Below are positions 1 through 6,802 of a stretch of DNA of 64,000 nucleotides, in pieces (position 1 is the stretch's first letter; every line of letters begins with the position of its first letter). This DNA comes from Ignavibacteria bacterium. Lineage in GTDB: Bacteria; Bacteroidota; Ignavibacteria; Tepidaquicellales; OLB5. Under the pieces are notes generated by a model. The model did no database searches. It had not been told where the DNA came from and was given only the letters and a program-made list of their open reading frames with translations. The position numbers and the translations under genes were made by a program. The DNA lies in the NCBI GenBank assembly GCA_017303675.1, contig JAFLBX010000001.1, positions 941,970-1,005,969 on the forward strand. Reading direction: 5' to 3'.

Positions 1-595
1 TCATTACAACCAAAGTAACAATTGTTGCTTCCAGTATGGCAAAGTGGAAAAGGTAAGCCAAACCCAGTGTAAGCTCTATAAACGGGTAAATGAATCCCCA
101 GGCTAACCATTTTTTAGCTACAATGTCATATGACATGTAAGAATACGCGAAGCCTTTTAGATCAAGCATCTTAAAAAATGAAAATACCAGGAAGAACCCG
201 CCCATAAAAAGATGCATTGCCGACATTATATTAAAGCTGCTTTTTGAAATGCCGCTCAGAAGTGTTATACCTGTCAGATATGCAAATACAAGAAATATTG
301 GTTTGTAAGCAGTAAAAAAAGGTCGTTTTTGCTCTGGCATATCATTTACTGATTTTTCTGAATGTTTCATCTCATCATGCATACTTCCTGTTTCTTCCAG
401 GGAATATTTACCGGCTGCAGATAAATGTTTGTTCATTACTTCTGTTGGTATATGAGCATCCATAGTAATAACAGCCTGCGGAGGATCAAGGGTTACATCA
501 GCCTTTATAACTCCCTGGATATTATTAAGTATTGATTTTACTGAGGCTTCACATTTCCGGCATGTCATACCGTTTACCTTATATGTATGTGTCAT
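1..595 (-). CDS. HMA domain + MauE/DoxX-like membrane protein (C-terminus cut by window edge)
   Basis: The reverse strand reads open from an ATG to the window edge, giving 198 residues without a stop, so the C-terminus is missing. Residues 1-65 form a heavy-metal-associated fold with a GMTCRKC metal site (Cys12, Cys15). After a polar linker come hydrophobic helices near 99-115, 124-141 and 166-195, as in MauE/DoxX-type redox membrane proteins. A purine-rich Shine-Dalgarno lies just upstream, and a TATCTTTG box lies at 623-630 (reverse strand), which supports this start. The upstream neighbour is an HMA-AraC regulator, so metal- or thiol-linked control is likely. Family knowledge: HMA-MauE proteins occur with copper and mercury handling genes in Bacteroidota. 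The exact substrate cannot be told. Confidence 0.82.
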   Translation of the reverse strand, partial: MTHTYKVNGMTCRKCEASVKSILNNIQGVIKADVTLDPPQAVITMDAHIPTEVMNKHLSAAGKYSLEETGSMHDEMKHSEKSVNDMPEQKRPFFTAYKPIFLVFAYLTGITLLSGISKSSFNIMSAMHLFMGGFFLVFSFFKMLDLKGFAYSYMSYDIVAKKWLAWGFIYPFIELTLGLAYLFHFAILEATIVTLVVM

Positions 596-695
596 TTTTG
601 TACCTTCCTTTAATTTACGATACAAAGATAGCCCGTACAAACAGGCAAAGCGTTACAGAATTTTTAAAAAGATGTATAAGATTTTATGAAAAGGG

Positions 696-1265
696 TTAAA
701 CTGTGATTTTATCGATAAAATGGCGTTTTTGTTCTTTTAATTCTTTAAAATAACTGGGTGTGAAGCCAGTTATTTTTTTAAACTGGCCCGATAAATGCTG
801 TGAGCTGCTGTAACCCAGCAGGTAAGCTATTTCACTGAGTGTAAGCTCGCCGTAAACCAAAAGCTCTTTAGTGCGCTCAATCTTTTGGGCAATAATGAAT
901 TTTTCTATGGTAGTATTTTCAACCGATGAAAAAAGACTGCTGAGGAAAGTATACGGTTTGCCTGTAGCTTTGGAAAGATAATCAGAATAATTTATCTCAG
1001 AAGGCTTGTTGCTTTCATAAATTGACCTGATAATAAGGGTTTTTACTTCTTCTATCAGCTTTGTCCTGGAATCATCAATAAGCTCAAACCCGTTTTCAAG
1101 CAAGCTTGCCCTTAGCTTTTCAAGCTTTTCAGGTGCTATTTCTTCCGCAGGCTGCACTTCACCAAGCTGAACCGAATTATAACTGATACCAAGCTTGTTC
1201 AGCTCTTCACGAACAACCTTGATGCATCTCTGGCAGACCATATTTTTTATATAAAGTTTTTTCAT
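696..1265 (-). CDS. AraC-type transcriptional regulator with N-terminal HMA-like domain
   Basis: This 189-residue protein begins with a short HMA-like segment that keeps a CxxC pair (Cys11, Cys14 in NMVCQRC). It ends with an AraC/XylS double helix-turn-helix (about residues 95-180, including LSEIAYLLGYSSSQHLSGQFK and the FTPSYFK end). It contains no sugar-binding cupin domain. The gene lies about 100 bp upstream of the HMA-MauE gene on the same strand, which suggests that it senses a metal or thiol signal through the CxxC and controls that neighbour. The AraC call is firm; the metal-sensing role is inferred from the CxxC and the context. The gene sits only 8 bp after the acetyltransferase gene and is probably cotranscribed with it. 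Confidence 0.85.
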   Translation of the reverse strand: MKKLYIKNMVCQRCIKVVREELNKLGISYNSVQLGEVQPAEEIAPEKLEKLRASLLENGFELIDDSRTKLIEEVKTLIIRSIYESNKPSEINYSDYLSKATGKPYTFLSSLFSSVENTTIEKFIIAQKIERTKELLVYGELTLSEIAYLLGYSSSQHLSGQFKKITGFTPSYFKELKEQKRHFIDKITV

Positions 1266-1273
1266 ATTATTTT

Positions 1274-1774
1274 TTACACCCCTGTTATCCTGCTTCTCCG
1301 TTCAAACAGCACTGTGTTGCGCCAGGTTCCGTTCATGCAGCCTGCTTTTTCCATGAAGCCTATTTCACGAAAGCCGCAATTTAAGTGAAGCTTAATACTG
1401 GCTGTATTTTCGGGGAAGATTGAAGAGTATAACGTCCACACTCCGTTTTTTTCGCTTTCTTCAATTAAGGAGCTCATAAGTATCTTCCCAAATCCTTTGC
1501 CTGATTGCGCCGATGTAATATAAATACTTACTTCACATATACCTTTGTAAACTTCCCGTGATGATGTTGCTGAAAGCGCAGCCCAGCCTATTATTTCATT
1601 ATTCAAAACTGCTGCTAGCCTGCCAAATGGCAGTTTATGTTTATCCCAGTGATGCCAGTCCGGAGCGGTTTTTTCAAAGGTCGCATTGCCTGAAGCAATT
1701 CCTTCTTCATAGATCCGCTTTATAACAGGATAATCTGAGGCTGTAATTTCTCTAATAGTAATATTATCATTCAT
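1274..1774 (-). CDS. GNAT N-acetyltransferase, phosphinothricin acetyltransferase-like
   Basis: A 166-residue single-domain GNAT protein. The N-terminal TIREITASDYPVIKRIYEEG and the acetyl-CoA loop QSGKGFGK followed by a helix are typical of the phosphinothricin/methionine-sulfone acetyltransferase (Pat/YncA) group, which acetylate small amino-acid-like amines using acetyl-CoA in the cytoplasm. The late motif ENTASIKLHLNCGFREIG also fits that group. The start codon overlaps the stop of the upstream 99-aa gene (ATGA), so the two are translationally coupled. The real substrate is not predictable from sequence. Confidence 0.85.
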   Translation of the reverse strand: MNDNITIREITASDYPVIKRIYEEGIASGNATFEKTAPDWHHWDKHKLPFGRLAAVLNNEIIGWAALSATSSREVYKGICEVSIYITSAQSGKGFGKILMSSLIEESEKNGVWTLYSSIFPENTASIKLHLNCGFREIGFMEKAGCMNGTWRNTVLFERRSRITGV

Positions 1775-2070
1775 AACAGGTCTTCAATGGAATCCAGAAT
1801 ATTATTCCATTCCGCCTCCGGGTCAAAACCTGTTTCGGGCATATTCTGTTCAGCCCGCATATACCAGTATTTAGCATTAATAAGATCGCCTTCTTTTCGG
1901 TGAAGGTATGCATGGATCCATTCAGCAGCTTTGGAGGTGAGATCCTGAACTATTTCATGGGCTTTATGCCAATCACCTTTTGCATCATACCATAAGGAAA
2001 GAATAAGCGGGTCAAGTCCGGCAGGAGGTGATGCGTTTTTTAAAGAACCAATAAGCTCAGCTTTGGTCAT
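1771..2070 (-). CDS. Small conserved hypothetical protein (99 aa), helical, TPR-like
   Basis: A 99-residue soluble protein with no signal peptide or membrane segment. It is rich in tryptophan and tyrosine, and its centre (KAHEIVQDL... WIHAYLHRKEGDLINAKYWYMRAEQ) reads like one or two TPR-style helical hairpins. Similar small proteins are conserved across many bacteria without a known function, and I cannot name this one. It starts 5 bp after the esterase gene and overlaps the acetyltransferase start by four bases, so it belongs to the same minus-strand operon. Codon use looks like that of its neighbours. The protein is probably real; its function is unknown. Confidence 0.72.
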   Translation of the reverse strand: MTKAELIGSLKNASPPAGLDPLILSLWYDAKGDWHKAHEIVQDLTSKAAEWIHAYLHRKEGDLINAKYWYMRAEQNMPETGFDPEAEWNNILDSIEDLL

Positions 2071-2075
2071 TTATA

Positions 2076-2999
2076 TTACTCTCTTTCGGGCAGTGATTTG
2101 AAGAATTCCCAGATCATTTCAGTAGCGTTAAAATCCTTGCAAACATTACCAACCAGTATTTTAGGCAGGTATTGTGATGCTCCGGGCCAGGTGTGCCCGC
2201 CTCCTTTGATAGTTACCAATATTACTTTTGTGCCTTCAGCGCATTTATAGTATGTTTCTTTTTCAGCAGTACATTCATCATCTTCTTTATCTTCAATTAC
2301 TTCGATCTTAGTACTGGATTGGCAGGAATTATTTCCTGTAAGTATTTTAACAGTCCAGCTTGTTGAAAGGCTTACACCTCTTCCGGTTTCATCATCTTTA
2401 AAGCCCACAGGTCCGCCGTCAAATTTCACAAGCGGATCTTTTGTGCCGTTTATCAGCAATACAGAAATTGGTTTATCGGTTTTCCAGGTATCTTTCAGGT
2501 TTTCGGGAATATTTGCAGTAACGGGTGCGATTGCAAGTATTCTGTTTGAAAGCTTTAATGCCAGGTAAAAGGAAAAAAATCCGCCGTTTGAAATACCGGT
2601 GGAAAATATCCGTTTACTGTTGATTTTGTAATTTGCTGTCAGCGTATCCAGCAGCATTGAAATGAATTTAACATCGTCTCTATCCATTGGCAGCTTATCG
2701 CCGATCCTTCCGTCGTTCCAGTTTTTATCAACAGCATTAGGATATACAACAATGAAATTTTCCTTATCGGCAAGCTTGTTGAATTTTACATGATTCTTTA
2801 TCTGCTCTGCCGTGCCTCCGCCGCCGTGAAATACCATAACAAGAGGCAATTCACTGCTCCCGTAATTTTTCGGAAGATGAAGTATATATTCCCGTTCAAT
2901 TCCGTCAACTGAAAATTTTCCTTCTATATCACCTGCGGAATAACATACTGAAATAACAGCAAATAAAAAATATAATGTAATGAAAAATTTTTTGCTCAT
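2076..2999 (-). CDS. Secreted alpha/beta-hydrolase, PHB depolymerase / feruloyl esterase (LpqC) family
   Basis: A 307-residue protein with an N-terminal signal peptide (about residues 1-22, ending SVCYSAG) and an esterase-fold core. The nucleophile motif GISNGG places Ser137. Asp188 in NGTKDPL and His269 in GGGHTWPG complete the triad. The VFHGGGG oxyanion segment is near residues 57-62. These are hallmarks of the polyhydroxybutyrate depolymerase/CE1-like family, which cleaves polyester or feruloyl ester bonds outside the cytoplasm. Two cysteine pairs in the insert before the His probably form disulfides. It is the first gene of the minus-strand run that continues through the 99-aa protein and the GNAT. 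The substrate is uncertain. Confidence 0.85.
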   Translation of the reverse strand: MSKKFFITLYFLFAVISVCYSAGDIEGKFSVDGIEREYILHLPKNYGSSELPLVMVFHGGGGTAEQIKNHVKFNKLADKENFIVVYPNAVDKNWNDGRIGDKLPMDRDDVKFISMLLDTLTANYKINSKRIFSTGISNGGFFSFYLALKLSNRILAIAPVTANIPENLKDTWKTDKPISVLLINGTKDPLVKFDGGPVGFKDDETGRGVSLSTSWTVKILTGNNSCQSSTKIEVIEDKEDDECTAEKETYYKCAEGTKVILVTIKGGGHTWPGASQYLPKILVGNVCKDFNATEMIWEFFKSLPERE

Positions 3000-3106
3000 A
3001 AATATCTTTGCTATAATTTGAAACCTTTATTGGAATAAATTCCTTTTAAAATATGAAATTATTTTATAAAATGTAGCTGTAAAAATCATAGTATAGTGTA
3101 TTTATA

Positions 3107-3718
3107 ATGTTAAATAAGGAAGAACATATTATAGAAGAGAACATACCGCTTTTTCCGCTGGGAATTGTAGTACTGCCCGGTGAAACAAGATTCCTGCATA
3201 TCTTTGAGCAAAGATACAAAAATCTTTTTGAAGATATAGAAAAATCAGACGGCAGTTTTGGAATACCATTTATTCGATCTGGTTCAATTGACGGAACTGG
3301 TTCATTTGTAAAAGTTGAAAAAGTTCTTGCCAGGTACCCGAACGGAGAGCTGGATATTGCCGTAAAGGGTATTGATATTTTTAATACTGTTGAATATAAT
3401 GATGAACACCCCCAACGGCTTTACCCGTACGGCAATCTGGAATTGCTTCACAGGGATTCAATTGTACCAAGCAGACCCCTTGTTGATGCATTTTTGAAAT
3501 ATAACAAGCTTGTATTAAAGCTTGACCTGGAAAAATTACCAAAACCCGGATTTTATCTCATTGCGAATTCAATAGGTTTAAGCGATCTTGAAAAATACGA
3601 TCTAGTAATAAGGGGAAGCGAGCAGGCGCTGAATAAAACAATGACAAATCATGTTAACTTAAGAACACTTCTGGCGCTTCAGCAGAACTCTCTGCAGGAT
3701 TATTACTGCCTCAATTAA
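3107..3718 (+). CDS. Lon protease N-terminal (substrate-binding) domain protein
   Basis: A 203-residue stand-alone version of the Lon N-terminal domain (PUA-like). The signature stretch is PLFPLGIVVLPGETRFLHIFE near residues 14-35, followed by QRYKNLFEDI and the VKVEKVLARYPNGELDIAVKG strand set. There is no AAA or Ser-Lys protease domain, so it cannot be Lon itself. Such proteins are common in bacteria and are assumed to bind unfolded or specific protein substrates; the cellular partner is unknown. The gene stands alone on the plus strand, divergent from the esterase gene. It is closed by a strong bidirectional terminator shared with the convergent lipoprotein gene. Confidence 0.85.
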   Translation: MLNKEEHIIEENIPLFPLGIVVLPGETRFLHIFEQRYKNLFEDIEKSDGSFGIPFIRSGSIDGTGSFVKVEKVLARYPNGELDIAVKGIDIFNTVEYNDEHPQRLYPYGNLELLHRDSIVPSRPLVDAFLKYNKLVLKLDLEKLPKPGFYLIANSIGLSDLEKYDLVIRGSEQALNKTMTNHVNLRTLLALQQNSLQDYYCLN

Positions 3719-3733
3719 ATAAAGTACAGTAAT

Positions 3734-3772
3734 CATAAAAAAAGAGAGGTTTTGCAGCCTCTCTTTTTTTGT
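3734..3772. terminator. Bidirectional intrinsic terminator
   Basis: A GAGAGG/CCTCTC stem is extended by A-run and T-run arms on both sides, giving U-tracts in both directions. It lies between the convergent Lon-N-domain gene and the lipoprotein gene and probably serves both. Confidence 0.88.
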
Positions 3773-3782
3773 TGTTAATTAT

Positions 3783-4499
3783 TTACTCGCCTATTTTTTC
3801 AGTTTCGAATTTTTTCCATTCTTCACGTGCGTATGCAAAAAATCCTGCCGGACCCTTATCAAAAGCCGGGTCAGGTTTCATTTCGCCGCCGTATTTCTCT
3901 CCGCCCATTATCTGGATCATCTGGCCGCGGATAGCATATTTATTTTCGCCTTCATGCATTATTAATTTCATATCATCGGGTGATACATCACCCTTGCATG
4001 ACATCCTGTACAAAAAGGTATTTTCAGCAATTCCATCCTTGTTAATATCAGTAATTGAAATTGATTTTGGAATAAGGCTCAGCATAACATCAACAGGGCA
4101 ATCTTTAATGAAGTCATTTACCTTCCATAACATTTTAGCGTTCTCGCCATCTAAAATGTATTGATAAGCAAAGAGCTCCTTTGAGCGGTTATCGCCTGTA
4201 GTTTTTTCTTCAGTTTCACATACAATAAGAACATTCTGGCCGTTTTTATCTTCCCATCTCGCACCTGCAACAATTTTACCGTCATATTTAACGGATGCAG
4301 GCAGCTTGCCCGGCTCGTAAGAAATATTTTTGATACCCGCTGTATTGTTTTTTGTGACAGTATCGGTTTTAGTTGTTGTTTCGGTTTTGGTTTGAGTTGT
4401 TGAATCCTTTTTTTGATTTTCGGTGTTCTTTACATCATCTTTCTTGCCGCATGATGAAAGAATTGCTGCTGAAAACAGAATGACTAACAGTAATTTCAT
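3783..4499 (-). CDS. Lipoprotein of unknown function (238 aa)
   Basis: The protein starts with a lipoprotein signal (hydrophobic residues 3-14, lipobox LSSC, Cys16). A Thr/Lys-rich low-complexity linker follows (about residues 20-55), then a globular domain of about 180 residues. That domain contains an acidic loop, DINKDGIAE, like a calcium-binding loop, and a conserved-looking CKGDVSPDDMKLIMHEG segment. Homologous lipoproteins of this type are scattered through Bacteroidota and have no established function. It is predicted to be anchored in the inner or outer membrane facing the periplasm. The overlapping plus-strand reading frame here is a shadow. The gene follows the DUF937-like gene in the same direction with a 26-bp gap, so they may be cotranscribed. 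Confidence 0.85.
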   Translation of the reverse strand: MKLLLVILFSAAILSSCGKKDDVKNTENQKKDSTTQTKTETTTKTDTVTKNNTAGIKNISYEPGKLPASVKYDGKIVAGARWEDKNGQNVLIVCETEEKTTGDNRSKELFAYQYILDGENAKMLWKVNDFIKDCPVDVMLSLIPKSISITDINKDGIAENTFLYRMSCKGDVSPDDMKLIMHEGENKYAIRGQMIQIMGGEKYGGEMKPDPAFDKGPAGFFAYAREEWKKFETEKIGE

Positions 4500-4525
4500 T
4501 AAATTTTTTTAAATTTTGTTCTTAA

Positions 4526-5032
4526 TTATTTTCCTGCGAGAATATTAAATATACTTCCCAGGTCAGTTGATTGTTCCTGCTGTCCTGAATTCTGAGAGCC
4601 TCCGATCAATCCGCCAATATTGAATTGATCTGACTTTCCGCCGGTTAATGAGCCGAATATTGAATTAATATCAAACCCGTTATCATTTGGATCATTAGTA
4701 CGGTTGACCAGCTTACTTATTACAACAGGTACCAGTGAAGCTGCTATTTGTTTAGCAATTGGATTTGAAACTCCAAGCTTATCCATCAGGCTGTTTGTAA
4801 CATTTGTTGTCAGGTTCCCAACCAATGGATTACCCTGAACCCCGGATTCTCCGCCCAGCAGGCTCAGCACATCGGCGCCGTTGCCGCCGGCTATTTGACC
4901 CTTTAAGCTATCCATAATGCTTGATGTTGTTGTTTCTATGGCAGCTTCGTTCTGTTCATTGGGGATCTGGGGATTATTTATTATCTGTTCACCTGATTCG
5001 TTAGAAACTAGTTTAAAAAGTTCATCAAACAT
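4526..5032 (-). CDS. DUF937-like protein (168 aa)
   Basis: A soluble, Gly/Asn/Ser-rich protein of 168 residues. It starts with MFDELFKLV and contains IINNPQIPNEQNEAAI, SIMDSLKGQIAGG, a central hydrophobic segment IAKQIAASLVPVVISKLV (about residues 88-106) and the acidic loop NDPNDNGFD. This pattern matches the DUF937/YidB-like family seen in Bacteroidota, whose function is unknown. The C-terminal Gly-rich tail is probably disordered. It lies between two terminator-like hairpins. A TATATTTG box is just upstream (5092-5099, reverse strand), but the hairpin lies between that box and the gene. Confidence 0.8.
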   Translation of the reverse strand: MFDELFKLVSNESGEQIINNPQIPNEQNEAAIETTTSSIMDSLKGQIAGGNGADVLSLLGGESGVQGNPLVGNLTTNVTNSLMDKLGVSNPIAKQIAASLVPVVISKLVNRTNDPNDNGFDINSIFGSLTGGKSDQFNIGGLIGGSQNSGQQEQSTDLGSIFNILAGK

Positions 5033-5049
5033 TATAATTTTCCTTTGTA

Positions 5050-5083
5050 AAAAAAAAGAGGTAGCAACACCTCTTTTTTTAAT
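5050..5083. terminator. Intrinsic terminator-like hairpin, symmetric A/T tails
   Basis: A 12-bp perfect stem (AAAAAAAGAGGT with its complement) closes a six-base loop, AGCAAC. It follows the minus-strand oxidoreductase gene and would terminate it. It also lies in the possible 5' leader of the DUF937-like gene. Confidence 0.8.
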
Positions 5084-5101
5084 TTATTATTCAAATATAA
5101 T

Positions 5102-5752
5102 TCATTTTTTTAATAGTTTAAATGCATGGTTCCACTCGCCTTCTCTGAATCCGCGTGCACACCAGATAATACAAAGCCCTTCAAGTGCGGCGGATGCTTC
5201 GATGCCGCCGGAATCCATAACATCCCAGCCGAAGGCAGTAAGTATATCTGTTACTGACCTTTTTGATTCTTCGTTATTTCCGCAAATAAACATTGTGGGC
5301 TGGCCGCCTTCAAATTTGGGTTTATACATGTAAGCGCTGCCGATACTGTTAAATGCCTTTACAACATGAGCGTTGGGAAGCAAGGTCTGAATATGTTCAC
5401 CCGCCGAGCCTTCAGCGGTCTTAACGTACTTAAGCACACCATTCACAGGCGGCTCTTCTGCTATTGGATTAGTTGTATCAATTACAATTTTGCCTTCAAA
5501 ATTTTTCTTTCCGGCAAGCTCTATTACATCATCAATTGCCCGGTATAGCGGACATAATATTATAATTTCTCCATAAGCCGCAGTCTGCTCAAATGTTCCC
5601 GCTTTAACTCCTTTACCATTTCCAGAAAGCCACTCGGTAATTTTTGCTGCTTTTGGGTCACGTGTACCCAGCATTGTTTCATGACCTTCTGCCGTAAATC
5701 CAATGGCCAGCGCTTTTCCAACAGCGCCTGAACCTAAAATTCCAATTTTCAT
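5102..5752 (-). CDS. NAD(P)-binding oxidoreductase, F420-dependent NADP reductase-like
   Basis: A 216-residue protein beginning with a Rossmann fold: MKIGILGSGAVGKALAIGF gives the GxGxxG dinucleotide loop at residues 7-12. The strand EIIILCPLYRAIDDVI and the IVIDTTNPI segment are typical of the F420-dependent NADP oxidoreductase-like family (DinG/NPD fold) found in many bacteria that lack F420. TRDP after the second strand suggests NADP recognition. The protein is cytoplasmic and its substrate is unknown. It is followed 22 bp downstream on the transcript side by a hairpin terminator and preceded by the SnoaL-like gene with a 22-bp gap, so these two may be one operon. Confidence 0.83.
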   Translation of the reverse strand: MKIGILGSGAVGKALAIGFTAEGHETMLGTRDPKAAKITEWLSGNGKGVKAGTFEQTAAYGEIIILCPLYRAIDDVIELAGKKNFEGKIVIDTTNPIAEEPPVNGVLKYVKTAEGSAGEHIQTLLPNAHVVKAFNSIGSAYMYKPKFEGGQPTMFICGNNEESKRSVTDILTAFGWDVMDSGGIEASAALEGLCIIWCARGFREGEWNHAFKLLKK

Positions 5753-5774
5753 AAATAACTTTCTTTAATTATTT

Positions 5775-6095
5775 TTAATTAGTGTTATAAAATACATTAA
5801 TTTCTGAAATTATTCCATTTTTAAACGTCAGCCACTCTATCATAGGCTTGGTTGAACCATCGGGCATTGGAAATTCATACTTAACACACACATTTTCACT
5901 ACCTGAAAGAAAAACTTTGTTTTGAAATTTGACTCCGCTGTATTGCCAGCATGTATCAAGGAATTCCTTTGCACTGCTGAAATTCCCTTCAGGCGAAGTA
6001 AATTTGAGGTCAGGTGAAATATTCAAAAGCTCTTTGCTGGATGTTTCCCAGCCCTCGTAATACTGCTTTGCAATTTTTAAGACTTCGTCTGCCAT
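5775..6095 (-). CDS. SnoaL-like / NTF2-fold protein (106 aa)
   Basis: A small cytoplasmic protein with the NTF2-like (SnoaL) pattern: an N-terminal helix containing YYEGWET, then LNISPDLKFTSPEGNFSSAKEFLDTCW, and closing strands ending in EWLTFKNGIISEINVFYN. Members of this fold bind small hydrophobic ligands or act as isomerases; many are annotated as nuclear transport factor 2 family proteins with unknown substrate. No catalytic Asp/His pair can be assigned with confidence. It is encoded just upstream of the F420-reductase-like gene and probably cotranscribed with it. Confidence 0.75.
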   Translation of the reverse strand: MADEVLKIAKQYYEGWETSSKELLNISPDLKFTSPEGNFSSAKEFLDTCWQYSGVKFQNKVFLSGSENVCVKYEFPMPDGSTKPMIEWLTFKNGIISEINVFYNTN

Positions 6096-6131
6096 TTTTC
6101 CGAAATAATAAAATTGAATTATTTTAGTTGA

Positions 6132-6404
6132 TCAATGCGAATACTCTTCTTTAATTTTCTCGGAAATAAATATCTTCATTAAAGATTGATAAGGTATATC
6201 CTTTTTGTTAGCTATGACTTTTAGGTCATTTAACATTGACTCAGGAAGTCTTAATGAAATGGATCTGACGGAAGGTTTAAGATTTGGAAAAGATATCTTT
6301 TCTGCTTTCTTCCAGTCAATAAAGTCCGAAGTGTCATTTTTTTGCCAGAAAATTCTTTCTTCTGATTCAGATCTGAATTTTGGAATTTTTTTAAGTTTTT
6401 TCAT
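6132..6404 (-). CDS. CopG-type (BrnA-like) antitoxin
   Basis: A 90-residue protein with an N-terminal toxin-binding segment (KIPKFRSESEERIFWQKNDTSDFIDWKKAE) and a C-terminal ribbon-helix-helix (SISLRLPESMLNDLKVIANKKDIPYQSLMKIFI, about residues 48-82). This is the CopG antitoxin pattern commonly paired with BrnT toxins. Its start overlaps the toxin gene's end by 14 bp, so translation is coupled, with the toxin gene first as in other brnTA operons. The dimer is expected to neutralise BrnT and to repress the shared promoter. Confidence 0.9.
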   Translation of the reverse strand: MKKLKKIPKFRSESEERIFWQKNDTSDFIDWKKAEKISFPNLKPSVRSISLRLPESMLNDLKVIANKKDIPYQSLMKIFISEKIKEEYSH

Positions 6405-6693
6405 TATATATTTCTTTCTCTTTCTTCGACATTTTTCTTGCTGAAATTATCCTTATAAGATTTTCTCTTAAAGTAAATACAACGGTCAGATATTTTTCGT
6501 TGTCAGTTCTGCCTAAAGCATAAAAGCGTTTTTCTTCACCGGTTGAATGAACTGTATCGCTTGATACAATTAAGGGATCGTTAAAAAATATTTGCTCTGA
6601 TTCAAGGTTTGTTACCCCATGTTTGCGGAGATTTTTATCAATATTACCCTTATCCCATTGAAATCCTTCAATTTTATCAAAAACGATTAACAT
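6391..6693 (-). CDS. brnT: BrnT family type II toxin
   Basis: A 100-residue protein with the BrnT signature: FQWDKGNIDKNLRKHGV near the N-terminus, then EQIFFNDPL, the RFYALGRTDNEKYLTVVFTLRE strand region and the closing RIISARKMSKKEKEIYNE. Family knowledge: BrnT is a RelE-fold ribonuclease that inhibits translation and is controlled by a DNA-binding antitoxin. The active-site residues expected for the fold (His, Arg and Glu in the GRT/RIISAR region) are present. The upstream region is AT-rich, and no clear promoter box was found. The pair stands between housekeeping-type genes and the MFS gene. Confidence 0.92.
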   Translation of the reverse strand: MLIVFDKIEGFQWDKGNIDKNLRKHGVTNLESEQIFFNDPLIVSSDTVHSTGEEKRFYALGRTDNEKYLTVVFTLRENLIRIISARKMSKKEKEIYNEKT

Positions 6694-6802
6694 TTATATC
6701 TATTACTTTTGTATATGATAAAGATATACAATATATATAACTTATTCAATAAATAAAGTGTTCCATCTAAAATAAGTAAATAAGCTTTAAAATTATAACA
6801 GC

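Noticed and set aside
3769-4164. A plus-strand reading frame over the lipoprotein gene
   Set aside because: It is a shadow of the minus-strand lipoprotein. The minus frame has a signal peptide, a lipobox and normal protein character; the plus frame has none.
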